DNA of 55,291 nt from Firmicutes bacterium TM09-10 (GTDB lineage Bacteria > Bacillota > Clostridia > Lachnospirales > Lachnospiraceae). How positions within the stretch are numbered: the stretch's first letter is position 1; each line of letters starts with the position of its first letter. Under the pieces are notes generated by a model. The model ran no database searches. It saw nothing but the letters and a program-made list of their open reading frames with translations, and was not told the DNA's origin. Location of the stretch: the NCBI GenBank assembly GCA_003481005.1, contig QUKC01000020.1:1-55291 (forward strand), written 5' to 3'. Position numbers and translations under genes: made by a program. Positions 9,342 through 17,187 of this stretch are shown piece after piece.

Positions 9342-9692
9342 TCAGAACGGGAAGCCTCCGCCGAGTCCGCCTGTCATTTTACCCATCAGCTCCTGGCTCG
9401 CTTCGTCCGCCTGCTTCATCGCTTCATTCACAGCCGCAACGATCATATCCTGCAGCATTTCCACATCTTCCGGATCTACTGCTTCTTCGGAAATGGTCAG
9501 CTTTACCAGCTCCTTTTTGCCGTTTACGACAGCCTCAACCGCGCCGCCGCCGGATTTTGCATAAAACTCTTTCACCTCGAGTTCCTTCTGTCCTTCTTCC
9601 ATCTGACGCTGCATGCGCTGTGCCTGCTTCATCAGGTTATTCATGTTGCCGGGCATACCCATGCCGCCCGGAAAACCGCCTCTCTTTGCCAT
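9342..9692 (-). CDS. ybaB: YbaB/EbfC nucleoid-associated protein
   Basis: 116 residues. The Gly/Met/Asn-rich N terminus is followed by the typical YbaB core: a basic amphipathic helix with many Gln, then [11 protein letters not shown]. A conserved tail follows, with [11 protein letters not shown] and Gly-Gly-Leu-Gly-Gly-Gly. The protein binds DNA as a dimer. It lies between dnaX (22 bases upstream) and recR (1 base downstream), as in most bacteria. Confidence 0.93.
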   Translation of the reverse strand: MAKRGGFPGGMGMPGNMNNLMKQAQRMQRQMEEGQKELEVKEFYAKSGGGAVEAVVNGKKELVKLTISEEAVDPEDVEMLQDMIVAAVNEAMKQADEASQELMGKMTGGLGGGFPF

Positions 9693-9714
9693 TTTATTGC
9701 ATCCTTTCTGTTTG

Positions 9715-11292
9715 TTACTCTTCTTCTATGTCCATATGAATGACCCTTGTCAGGTCTACATAAGAACTTTCCATTTCCTGTTTGCTGCGCACGCTGCGGA
9801 CTTCAACCTCGATCTGCCTGCCCGTCAGCTCCGCCAACAGTTGTTCCAGTGCGCCCTTATTTGCCGGTTCTTTGGTAAAATAATCGGACGCCAGCCCGTC
9901 TTCCACCACAAGCAGCAGCCGATTGTCACCGCCAAGGCTTAAGCGCGCATTTTTGAGATACGACTTCATCGGCTGCTGTGCACTTCCTGCAACCCGCGGC
10001 CACTTGGCTACGATTTCTTTGATTTCCTCGGGAACTGCCTTGGGCAGCTCTGCCCTTCTGACCGGCGCTGCTGCCTGCACTGCGGGCTGTCCTGTCGGCG
10101 CCGCTGCGATTGCAATCGAGCCGCTTTCGATCTGTTCCACCGTCTGTTCCAGCTTTCGAATCCGTTCCAGAAGTGTATCTTCGTTCGTCTCCATCTCCGG
10201 CCTGCACAGCCGAATCAGCGCCATTTCAATCAGGACACGTTTCTGACCCGCATAGCGAATCCTGCCGGACAGCTCCGAAAAACACCGGATATCCCGCATG
10301 ATCGCGTCTACTTCGATCTGCTGCGCTTCTTCTTTCAATCTTGCCAGATTCTCACTGGATATGTCAATCACTTCTTCACAAGAATCCCCGGAAGTTTTCA
10401 CCAGCAGGAGGTTGCGCAGATACCAGGTAAAATCGGAAACAAACTGGCTCATATCCCGTCCCTGCAGCACGATCTCTTCCAGCACACCGATACAGCCCGC
10501 CACATCCCGCGCAATCACGCAGCGCAACAGTTTGCTGAACACTGACGTATCCACCGCGCCCAGCACGTCCAACACCATATCGTAGGTCAGCTCCTGTCCG
10601 AAATGGAACGCGAGGCACTGATCCAGAAGGCTCCAGGCATCACGCATCGCACCGTCTGCAGATTTTGCAAGGTATTTTAACGCCTTTTCCTCGATCGGCA
10701 GCTCTTCGCCCGCCGCGGCAAGGGCTTCCTTCATGCGCTCTTCGATCTGTTCGACCGTCAGGCGCTTGAAATCATAACGCTGACAGCGGGACAAAATCGT
10801 AACCGGAATTTTATTGGCTTCCGTCGTCGCCAGAATAAAGATGACGTAGGACGGCGGCTCCTCCAGCGTTTTTAACAGTGCGTTGAACGCTCCCGCAGAA
10901 AGCATATGAACCTCGTCGATGATATAAACGCGGTATTTGCCTTCCGTCGGGGAATATGCCACTTCGTTCACAATTTCACGAATATTATCGACGCCGTTAT
11001 TAGATGCCGCATCTATTTCTACTACATTCATGCTTCTGCCTTCTGCAATCGCCTTACAGGATGCGCACTCCCCGCAGGGGCTTCCATCCACGGGATGCTC
11101 GCAGTTGACGCTTTTTGCAAAAAGCTTCGCAATACTCGTTTTACCGGTACCTCTTGTACCGCAGAACAAATAGGCATGACCGATACGATCCGACCGGATC
11201 TGGTTTTTCAGTGTTGTGACAATCGCATCCTGCCCCTTGACCTCTTCAAAGGTGGTCGGACGGAACCGTCGATACATCGCCGTGTAGGACAT
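9715..11292 (-). CDS. dnaX: DNA polymerase III subunit gamma/tau
   Basis: 525 residues. The clamp-loader AAA+ ATPase shows Walker A Gly-Thr-Arg-Gly-Thr-Gly-Lys-Thr-Ser (about 46-54) and a zinc module (Cys-Glu-His ... Cys-Gly-Glu-Cys-Ala-Ser-Cys). The Walker B/DEXx box is Ile-Ile-Asp-Glu-Val-His and the sensor region Ala-Thr-Thr-Glu-Ala-Asn-Lys. The lid and DNA pol III gamma/tau domain III follow. The C-terminal ~130 residues form the variable tau tail. No slippery A-run suggesting a programmed gamma frameshift was noticed. First gene of the dnaX-ybaB-recR-galM group. Confidence 0.96.
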   Translation of the reverse strand: MSYTAMYRRFRPTTFEEVKGQDAIVTTLKNQIRSDRIGHAYLFCGTRGTGKTSIAKLFAKSVNCEHPVDGSPCGECASCKAIAEGRSMNVVEIDAASNNGVDNIREIVNEVAYSPTEGKYRVYIIDEVHMLSAGAFNALLKTLEEPPSYVIFILATTEANKIPVTILSRCQRYDFKRLTVEQIEERMKEALAAAGEELPIEEKALKYLAKSADGAMRDAWSLLDQCLAFHFGQELTYDMVLDVLGAVDTSVFSKLLRCVIARDVAGCIGVLEEIVLQGRDMSQFVSDFTWYLRNLLLVKTSGDSCEEVIDISSENLARLKEEAQQIEVDAIMRDIRCFSELSGRIRYAGQKRVLIEMALIRLCRPEMETNEDTLLERIRKLEQTVEQIESGSIAIAAAPTGQPAVQAAAPVRRAELPKAVPEEIKEIVAKWPRVAGSAQQPMKSYLKNARLSLGGDNRLLLVVEDGLASDYFTKEPANKGALEQLLAELTGRQIEVEVRSVRSKQEMESSYVDLTRVIHMDIEEE

Positions 11293-11323
11293 GGACGAAC
11301 CTCCTTATGTTCTCCGCAAAGCA

Positions 11324-11354
11324 GACGGCGTCACGCAATGTACGCGGCGCCGTC
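11324..11354 (-). terminator. Hairpin between pfkA and dnaX
   Basis: GACGGCG and CGCCGTC form a perfect 7-bp stem with inner GC pairs, in the 71-base gap after the pfkA stop. The following T run is short, so it may only attenuate read-through from pfkA into dnaX. Confidence 0.4.
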
Positions 11355-11363
11355 CGTTGTCTT

Positions 11364-12437
11364 TTAATCTCCGAAGCTGATGCCCATCATCTTCGCCTCT
11401 CTGACGATGGATGCGTTGGGATCGAGCATTTTTAACTTACCTGCTACCTCTTCCAGCGGAACCTTGACGATTTCGCGGTGCTTGTAGCCCACCATAAAGC
11501 CGTATTCCCCGGCAAGAATCATCCTGCCTGCTTCTGATCCGAGCCGGCTGGCGAATACGCGGTCATAGGCACAGGGGCTTCCGCCTCTCTGGGTATGTCC
11601 GGGCACGGTTACTCGAACCTCCATGCCGCTCTTTTCCTGAATCTGCTCTGCGATCTCGTAGGAAACCGAAGGATATTTATAGTTTTCCAGTTTTTTCTTA
11701 TATTCTTTTTTCGACAGCTTGGCGTCCTCTTTGGAGATCGCGCCCTCTGCAACTGCCAGAATTGTAAATCTGCTGCCGCGGTTATGCCGTTCGTTGATTT
11801 TTTCCACAATCTTGTCGATATCGTAAGGAATTTCCGGGACCAGAATGATGTCCGCGCCGCCAGCGATACCGGCATTTAAGGTCAGCCAGCCAACCTTGTG
11901 TCCCATAACTTCTACGATAAATACGCGTCCATGGGATGCCGCCGTCGTATGGATGCAATCCAGCGCATCTGTTGCAATGTTGACCGCGCTCTGGAAGCCA
12001 AAGGTCATATCCGTTCCCCAGAGATCGTTGTCGATGGTCTTGGGCAGCGTTACAATGTTCAGGCCTTCCTGACGCAGCAGGTTCGCTGTCTTATGTGTGC
12101 CGTTGCCGCCGAGAATTACCAGGCAGTCCAGCTGCAGCTTATAATAGGTCTGTTTCATCGCCGCCACTTTGTCGACACCGTCTGCGCCGGGCTCACGGAT
12201 CAGCTTGTAAGGAGTACGGCTGCTGCCAAGGATTGTGCCGCCCTTTGTCAGAATACCCGAAAAATCGTCATACGTCATCAGACGGAACTTTCCGTAGATC
12301 AGTCCCTGATAACCGTCCTGAAAGCCATAGATTTCAACGTCTTCCGTGCTGTTATAAAGCACCTTTGCCACGCCTCTCATCGCTGCATTCAGTGCCTGAC
12401 AGTCGCCGCCGCTGGTCAGCATACCTATTCTCTTCAT
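11364..12437 (-). CDS. pfkA: 6-phosphofructokinase, variant active site
   Basis: Phosphorylates fructose 6-phosphate in glycolysis. 357 residues. The N-terminal Gly-Gly-Asp-Cys-Gln-Ala-Leu-Asn loop, the catalytic Thr-Ile-Asp-Asn-Asp (D136) and the substrate loop Glu-Val-Met-Gly-His are intact. Two positions differ from E. coli PfkA. The Gly-Gly-Asp-Gly-Ser loop is Gly-Gly-Asn-Gly-Thr (N112 for D103, while G113 equals G104), and K133 takes the place of G124. Gly104 is linked to ATP use and Lys124 to PPi-type or trypanosome-like enzymes, so the phosphoryl donor should be tested. GGAGGAC precedes the ATG. The promoter lies in repeat B. Confidence 0.9.
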   Translation of the reverse strand: MKRIGMLTSGGDCQALNAAMRGVAKVLYNSTEDVEIYGFQDGYQGLIYGKFRLMTYDDFSGILTKGGTILGSSRTPYKLIREPGADGVDKVAAMKQTYYKLQLDCLVILGGNGTHKTANLLRQEGLNIVTLPKTIDNDLWGTDMTFGFQSAVNIATDALDCIHTTAASHGRVFIVEVMGHKVGWLTLNAGIAGGADIILVPEIPYDIDKIVEKINERHNRGSRFTILAVAEGAISKEDAKLSKKEYKKKLENYKYPSVSYEIAEQIQEKSGMEVRVTVPGHTQRGGSPCAYDRVFASRLGSEAGRMILAGEYGFMVGYKHREIVKVPLEEVAGKLKMLDPNASIVREAKMMGISFGD

Positions 12438-12490
12438 CCCAAAGTCCTCCTTCTCTGTGCTGCGCCCTCTGCAGCCATCATTTAACTAGA

Positions 12491-12519
12491 ATTATATAAT
12501 ATTTTAAAAATATGTACAA
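12491..12519 (-). promoter_or_regulatory. Promoter of pfkA
   Basis: On the minus strand TTGTAC (12519-12514), a 17-base spacer and TATAAT (12496-12491) form a near-consensus sigma-A promoter 54 bases before the pfkA start. Confidence 0.75.
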
Positions 12520-12538
12520 GGGACTGTAAAATTTTCGC

Positions 12539-12567
12539 TTGCATATTAGAGGTTTTTCGGATAGAAT
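12539..12567 (+). promoter_or_regulatory. Orphan copy of the tRNA-Ser promoter
   Basis: TTGCAT, a 17-base spacer and TAGAAT, identical to the promoter before tRNA-Ser at 27748-27776. Here it points into the island, antisense to the island operon's 3' end. The hairpin at 12802 should stop such a transcript. Confidence 0.6.
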
Positions 12568-12722
12568 GGTGATGTTGTAAACGGGAGTTTGACACGGGAG
12601 TTTGACAGTTGAATATTTGAAAAAGTAGTCGCAGGTATTGATTTACCTGCATTTTTTGTCAAATTTTCGGGGTTATTCCATCGTATTATATAGTATGCAG
12701 TTTTAACACGGACTTCAAATTT

Positions 12723-12873
12723 ATTACAAAAGGGCAAATGAAAACAATTCAGAAAAAAAGTAAAGGCAGAGAATAAAATACTATAGTCTGAAACGATACA
12801 AAAAAATCGCTGTAACCAGCATATTTACTGGTGTTACAGCGATTTTACTTTTCTGAAACTGTCTCAAAGACAG
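12723..12873. repeat. Direct repeat A, left copy (151 bp, IS right end)
   Basis: Matches 27551-27698 with one substitution (GGTGTT/GATGTT) and two short indels (one A in an A-run, TC after CTGTC). Same orientation at both island ends. Includes a strong hairpin. Confidence 0.9.
12802..12846. terminator. Terminator in repeat A serving the island operon
   Basis: AAAATCGCTGTAAC pairs with GTTACAGCGATTTT, with CCAG/CTGG extending the stem. On the minus strand it ends in a run of seven T, 120 bases after the aldo-keto reductase stop, so the IS end now terminates the island operon. Confidence 0.8.
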
Positions 12874-12966
12874 GATTTTATCATGCCCGCCATTTTCAGT
12901 CAAGACGGCTCTCAGTCAACGGGATGATCTCCCTTCCTGCCCTTCCGTGCCTCAAAAACACATTAT

Positions 12967-13887
12967 TTATGGAATCATATTCCCGGCTTCACGATACAGA
13001 CCATACCATTCTTCCCTGGTAAGCGGAATCTCTGATCCCTCTGCACTTTCTAGAAGCCTTCTGTCTTTGGTTGTTCCTAAAATCACCTGAATATCAGCCG
13101 GATGCCTTGTAATCCAAGAAACCGCTATCGCTGCAGGTGTAACCTGATACTTTTCTGCCAAGCGGTCAATCATCTGATTTAATCGCTCATAATGCTGCAT
13201 ATCGCCTAGAAATGCCCCTTCAAAAAATCCTCTCTGAAACGGCGACCATGCCTGGATTGTAATATCACGAAGCCTGCAATACTCTAATGTTCCAAGCACA
13301 CGGTCAATTCCCTGATCTACCTGCATATTCACTGTCATTCCACTGTCTATAAGAGGTGTATGAACCAGACTCAGCTGCATCTGATTAAACATAATCCGTT
13401 CCTCACAATACTTTTGCAGCAATTCTATCTGCATTGCATTCTGATTAGACACACCAAAATAACGAACCTTTCCTGTCCTCTTCAATATAGAGATCGCTTC
13501 TGCAGTTTCTTCTGGTTCCATCAAAGTATCCGGTCTGTGTAACAAAAGTATATCCAAATACTCTGTATTAAGTCTTTTTAAAATACCATCAACCGACTCT
13601 AAAATATATTCCTTTGAAAAGTCATAGTACCCATTTCGAATGGAACACTTGCTCTGCAGAATAATTTTATCTCTGAAGGAGCCCCGCATATCCACAGCCC
13701 GGGCAAATAACTCCTCACACTCTCCGCCTCCGTATATATCCGCATGATCAAACATATTAATTCCTGCCTCCACAGCAGTTTCAATATGCCTTTGTGCCTC
13801 TTTTACACTTAATGAATTCAGACGCATACATCCCATAATAATATTAGACGCTTCTAATTGACTATTTTTAAATTTAAGATACTTCAT
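12967..13887 (-). CDS. Aldo/keto reductase (YdhF-like)
   Basis: 306 residues, a single TIM barrel. The catalytic tetrad is visible: Asp and Tyr in Phe-Asp-His-Ala-Asp-Ile-Tyr-Gly, Lys in Leu-Gln-Ser-Lys-Cys, and His in Leu-Leu-His-Arg-Pro-Asp. The NADPH loop near the C terminus has Leu-Gly-Thr-Thr-Lys-Asp-Arg-Arg. It should reduce a carbonyl or sugar with NAD(P)H in the cytoplasm. GAAGGTGAG lies before the ATG. Last gene of the island operon, 46 bases after the UroD-like gene, so probably acting on a product of that pathway. Confidence 0.88.
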   Translation of the reverse strand: MKYLKFKNSQLEASNIIMGCMRLNSLSVKEAQRHIETAVEAGINMFDHADIYGGGECEELFARAVDMRGSFRDKIILQSKCSIRNGYYDFSKEYILESVDGILKRLNTEYLDILLLHRPDTLMEPEETAEAISILKRTGKVRYFGVSNQNAMQIELLQKYCEERIMFNQMQLSLVHTPLIDSGMTVNMQVDQGIDRVLGTLEYCRLRDITIQAWSPFQRGFFEGAFLGDMQHYERLNQMIDRLAEKYQVTPAAIAVSWITRHPADIQVILGTTKDRRLLESAEGSEIPLTREEWYGLYREAGNMIP

Positions 13888-13933
13888 TTTTTTCTCACCT
13901 TCTGATATACCGACAGTCTATAGGTTTATAAAG

Positions 13934-14896
13934 CTACATTTCTCTTGCAGCCTGGATTGCAGTTTTCAGCCTTTCGATATCAATATCCGCAGGAACTGTA
14001 CAGTCTGCTCCCAGCATAAATCCTTTTTTCCCAAATTTCCGGATTATATGTTTCGTTTCTTCTGCAATATCCTTAAGGCTTCCCTGTATCAATATCCCAT
14101 GATTATCTAGGCCGCCCAGAACAGGCTTGTTAAAGCATTCCCTTCCCTGTTCCAAAGAAAGCTGATCTCTATGCACATCCCAATTAAATAAATCTCCAGG
14201 ATAACCAACATATCTCTCCGGGGAAGCTGTAAAATTATGCTCTGCCTCTCCGCAGATATGTACGATATTATATTTATTCTCCCATGTATGCACCCTGTCC
14301 AAGATCTGCAGATCAAAAGGTTTTACCATTTTTTCCCATATTTCTGCACTAAAGCGTGCCGGCTCACTGAATTGTCCCGAATAATACAATCCATCAGCTC
14401 CAGCTTCCATAAAGCCATCAACCCAGTCCTCCAGCACGTCAGCAATTGCTTTCACTCCTGCCAATACAGAATCTGGATCCTCTTCACAATGCTTCATAAA
14501 TACCTCATCACTGCTTCCTCCGAATACATATGTAAAAGAAGCAATTTTAAAGGGACTCCACATTGTAGGAAAGATCATGGCCTCCTGTCCCACCTTCTCA
14601 ACAGCTCCCCTAATCAGGGCTTCCATATTTTTATAATGTTCACAATTTCTTCCAGGCAGCTGAATATTTCTCCAATCTTCTGCTTTTTCAATATGAACAT
14701 CTTTTGTTAAAAAATGGCCGAAATTATCATCCATCAGTTTAATAATATCCTGATCCGTCTCATAAAATAATTTCAGATGTCCTTCCAGATGCTGTTCCAC
14801 CGTATAAGAAGCCGGATAATGAAACCAGAAGCCTGCCGGAACATAGTCTGTCTCTCTCTGATTAAATAATGCTTCCATTCTCTCTCTCTTATTCAT
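13934..14896 (-). CDS. Uroporphyrinogen decarboxylase-family (MtaA/CmuA-like) methyltransferase
   Basis: 320 residues with the UroD barrel fold. It is not a heme enzyme by context: it carries His213-Ile-Cys215-Gly and a late Cys299 (Ala-Asp-Cys-Thr). This His-x-Cys ... Cys set is the zinc site of MtaA/MtbA/CmuA-type enzymes, which move methyl groups between a corrinoid protein and a thiol. True UroD lacks this set. No corrinoid protein or corrinoid reductase is encoded next to it. In this operon it may act on a thiol or S-methyl compound, which is inference. AAGGAG precedes the ATG. Confidence 0.75.
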   Translation of the reverse strand: MNKRERMEALFNQRETDYVPAGFWFHYPASYTVEQHLEGHLKLFYETDQDIIKLMDDNFGHFLTKDVHIEKAEDWRNIQLPGRNCEHYKNMEALIRGAVEKVGQEAMIFPTMWSPFKIASFTYVFGGSSDEVFMKHCEEDPDSVLAGVKAIADVLEDWVDGFMEAGADGLYYSGQFSEPARFSAEIWEKMVKPFDLQILDRVHTWENKYNIVHICGEAEHNFTASPERYVGYPGDLFNWDVHRDQLSLEQGRECFNKPVLGGLDNHGILIQGSLKDIAEETKHIIRKFGKKGFMLGADCTVPADIDIERLKTAIQAAREM

Positions 14897-14924
14897 ATCT
14901 TTGTTCTCCTTTTTTCAATTATCT

Positions 14925-15995
14925 TTAAACGATGATCAATTCGTGTGTACTATGTGTCATGTTCTGAACCTGCTTTTCTCCGATATAAAGCATATCCTCA
15001 ATGCGGACACCAAATTCGCCTGGAAGATAAATTCCCGGTTCTACAGTCATAATCAAGTCACTGAATACCGGCGTAGTATCCCACTGATTAAAACGTGGTC
15101 CTCTGGGAACCTGGATCCCGATGGAATGACCAAGACCATGCATATAATATTCTCCATATCCGGCATCTTCAATAATTTCCCTGGCTGCTCTGTCTACTTC
15201 ACAGCATGGTTTTCCCACCTCAATGGCTTCGCAGCCTGCCTGCTGTGCTCTGCGGACAATCTCATATATCTCTCGTTTTTTGTCATCTGCAAATTCTATT
15301 GCAAACATACGCGTCATATCAGATCCATATCCATCCACAGTTGCTCCTACATCCAGCATTACAAAATCACCTGGCTGTATTATGGTGCCATTGGGGCGTA
15401 CATGAGGCATAGATGTATTCACCCCAACCCCCGTCACATGATCATAAGAATCTCTCTCTGATCCAAAATCACGAAGCAGTACCCCTACAATTTTCTGAAG
15501 CTCCATATCATTCATTCCTGCATGAACATAATTTAGAACCTCCGTAAACATTTTATCTGCCACATTCTGCGCTGCCTGAACTGCCCGTACTTCTTCCTCA
15601 GTTTTCCTGCAATTCTGTTGATAGATCACATTATCCAGACAACCATCAGCCACAATTTCACAGGGAACAATTTTTTTTAGCTTTTCATAATCACTTACAC
15701 TGATCTGCTCAACCTGTACAGCAAGTGTCTTAATTTTCTTTTCTCTCTTCTTTAGTTCTTCCTGCAAGGCTTTATACGCATCACAGCTTTTCACATACAT
15801 AATATCCTCTGCCTGCTCTTTATTTCCCCGGTGATAAGGAGATACAAACATACAAGCCTCGGATCTTGATACCAGAAGCCATGCCCCCGGTACAGACTGT
15901 CCCGTATAATATCTTATAATTTCATATCCTGTAATCAAAGCAGCATCTATCCCCACAGGGATCTGTTCTATCAATACCTCTAATCTTTTTGTCAT
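14925..15995 (-). CDS. M24 family metallopeptidase (Xaa-Pro peptidase-like), intact metal site
   Basis: Start at 15995 after GAGGTGGAG; the stop of the preceding M24 gene lies only two bases upstream, so the two are translationally linked. 356 residues: an N-terminal creatinase-type domain (to about 125) and a C-terminal pita-bread domain. All five metal ligands are visible: Asp in Met-Leu-Asp-Val-Gly-Ala, Asp in Gly-Ser-Asp-Met-Thr-Arg, His in Gly-Leu-Gly-His-Ser, Glu in Val-Glu-Pro-Gly-Ile-Tyr and Glu in Arg-Ile-Glu-Asp. It should hydrolyse a dipeptide or similar amide in the cytoplasm. Confidence 0.85.
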   Translation of the reverse strand: MTKRLEVLIEQIPVGIDAALITGYEIIRYYTGQSVPGAWLLVSRSEACMFVSPYHRGNKEQAEDIMYVKSCDAYKALQEELKKREKKIKTLAVQVEQISVSDYEKLKKIVPCEIVADGCLDNVIYQQNCRKTEEEVRAVQAAQNVADKMFTEVLNYVHAGMNDMELQKIVGVLLRDFGSERDSYDHVTGVGVNTSMPHVRPNGTIIQPGDFVMLDVGATVDGYGSDMTRMFAIEFADDKKREIYEIVRRAQQAGCEAIEVGKPCCEVDRAAREIIEDAGYGEYYMHGLGHSIGIQVPRGPRFNQWDTTPVFSDLIMTVEPGIYLPGEFGVRIEDMLYIGEKQVQNMTHSTHELIIV

Positions 15996-15997
15996 TT

Positions 15998-17074
15998 TCA
16001 CTCCACCTCTATCAGCTCCGCGCTGCATGTATCACCTATTACACGAACACCATCCTTATTCAATATCACCATATCCTGAAGTCTGACACTGCATTTCCCC
16101 GGGATTCCCGCCTTCAGGCCAATACATAACACGTTTCCAGCTTCTGGTTCCCAGGCCACTTCCTTCCAAATCCTGATCCCCTCTTCTACCTCCAGTCCAA
16201 TGCCATGGCCTAATTCCTCCTGACACATTACTTCTTCGCATGTGCTGCAGACATTCAACGATATTTTATTTCCCCGTTTCAGTCCTTTCTCTATCTCTGT
16301 TATGATTCTTTCTTTTTCTATAACAGCTTTTTCATATAATTCCCTTTGCTGAATACAGCATTTCCCAACACATACAGTACGACTTATATCTGCCCAGTAT
16401 CCTTCATATAGTGCAGCCAGACGCAATGTAACCAGTTCTCCATTTTTTAATGCCTTTCCGCTCAAAATGTAATCCGGCAGAATATCTGATTCCATATAAT
16501 TGTCTCCTGACGACACCACAAACCCAAAGGATCCTCTCTGGGAACCTTCCTCCGATGCTAAAATTCCCATCTTCCTTTGCAATTCATCATATCGCACCCC
16601 CGGACGTATATAGAGAAGAATTCGTTCAAACACTCTATCTGCGATTTTCTTTGCTCTTACGATTTTAAATAATTCTTCTTCTGATTTAATACTCCTTTGC
16701 CCGTCAATTACCCTTTCAACTATATCTTCCGGTATAAGACGCCCTCCGGTAATATCCTGATATTCTTTATAGACCTGCAAACTGATATGCTCAATATCTA
16801 TGCCAATACGGGTCAGCTTGTGATCTGATATAATCTGACGGATTTGTTCGTCCAGCTTATCCTGCAGGATCACCTCCGCACCTTTGATCCGTTTCCTTGC
16901 CATCTCTATATATCGAAAATCTACAATAAAAAAACACTTTTCCCTGGTTATAATCAGGCTTCCCGCACTGCTCACGATTCCAAGATAGTATTTGCGATGA
17001 ACCGGTGCTAATAAGATCGCCCCATCCAATTCTTCCGGCAGCATCTCCATCAGCTTCTTTAATCGTTCCTCCAT
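15998..17074 (-). CDS. Degenerate M24 (pita-bread fold) protein, likely not a metallopeptidase
   Basis: 358 residues with the same two-domain layout as the next gene, but three of five metal ligands are replaced. The first Asp is Arg (Thr-Leu-Arg-Leu-Ala-Ala). The Val-Glu-Pro-Gly Glu is Gly (Cys-Ile-Gly-Leu-Lys). The final Glu is Gln (Arg-Leu-Gln-Asp). The second Asp (Ala-Asp-Ile-Ser-Arg) and the His (Leu-Gly-His-Gly) remain. It could be a creatinase-like amidinohydrolase, which needs no metal, or a regulatory partner of the intact M24 enzyme two bases downstream. GGAAGGAG precedes the ATG. Confidence 0.8.
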   Translation of the reverse strand: MEERLKKLMEMLPEELDGAILLAPVHRKYYLGIVSSAGSLIITREKCFFIVDFRYIEMARKRIKGAEVILQDKLDEQIRQIISDHKLTRIGIDIEHISLQVYKEYQDITGGRLIPEDIVERVIDGQRSIKSEEELFKIVRAKKIADRVFERILLYIRPGVRYDELQRKMGILASEEGSQRGSFGFVVSSGDNYMESDILPDYILSGKALKNGELVTLRLAALYEGYWADISRTVCVGKCCIQQRELYEKAVIEKERIITEIEKGLKRGNKISLNVCSTCEEVMCQEELGHGIGLEVEEGIRIWKEVAWEPEAGNVLCIGLKAGIPGKCSVRLQDMVILNKDGVRVIGDTCSAELIEVE

Positions 17075-17187
17075 TTTTGCATCTCCTTCCCGTTATCTAT
17101 ACTGCAAAATGATATGATATCTAAAAAAGGAAGGATGAAGCACTTATTTATTCTCCACCCTTCCGTTCATAACTCACTCAGCCTTTA

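Larger units (their letters stand above)
12488..12581. repeat. Direct repeat B, left copy (94 bp, divergent promoter segment)
   Basis: Matches 27697-27790 base for base except three mismatches (T/C and GG/TA near 12511-12522). It carries the pfkA promoter on the minus strand and a second promoter on the plus strand that no longer has its own gene. It marks the outer left edge of the inserted island. Confidence 0.9.
12582..12873. mobile_element. Internally deleted IS1634-like remnant at the left island edge
   Basis: The left end has a doubled CGGGAGTTTGAC, then AGTTGAATATTTG. The right end (repeat A, to 12873) reads CTGTCTTTGAGACAGTTTCAG on the complementary strand. Both ends share a TTTGACAGTT-type core (the right copy at 27698 has it intact), as expected of terminal inverted repeats. 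No transposase frame remains in the ~290 bp. The right half matches the sequence after the transposase remnant at 27569. Confidence 0.6.

Noticed and set aside
9926..10618. Long antisense frames within dnaX, and similar frames in the GH2, recombinase and relaxase genes
   Set aside because: Shadows of strong GC-rich coding sequence with no ribosome sites or domains.
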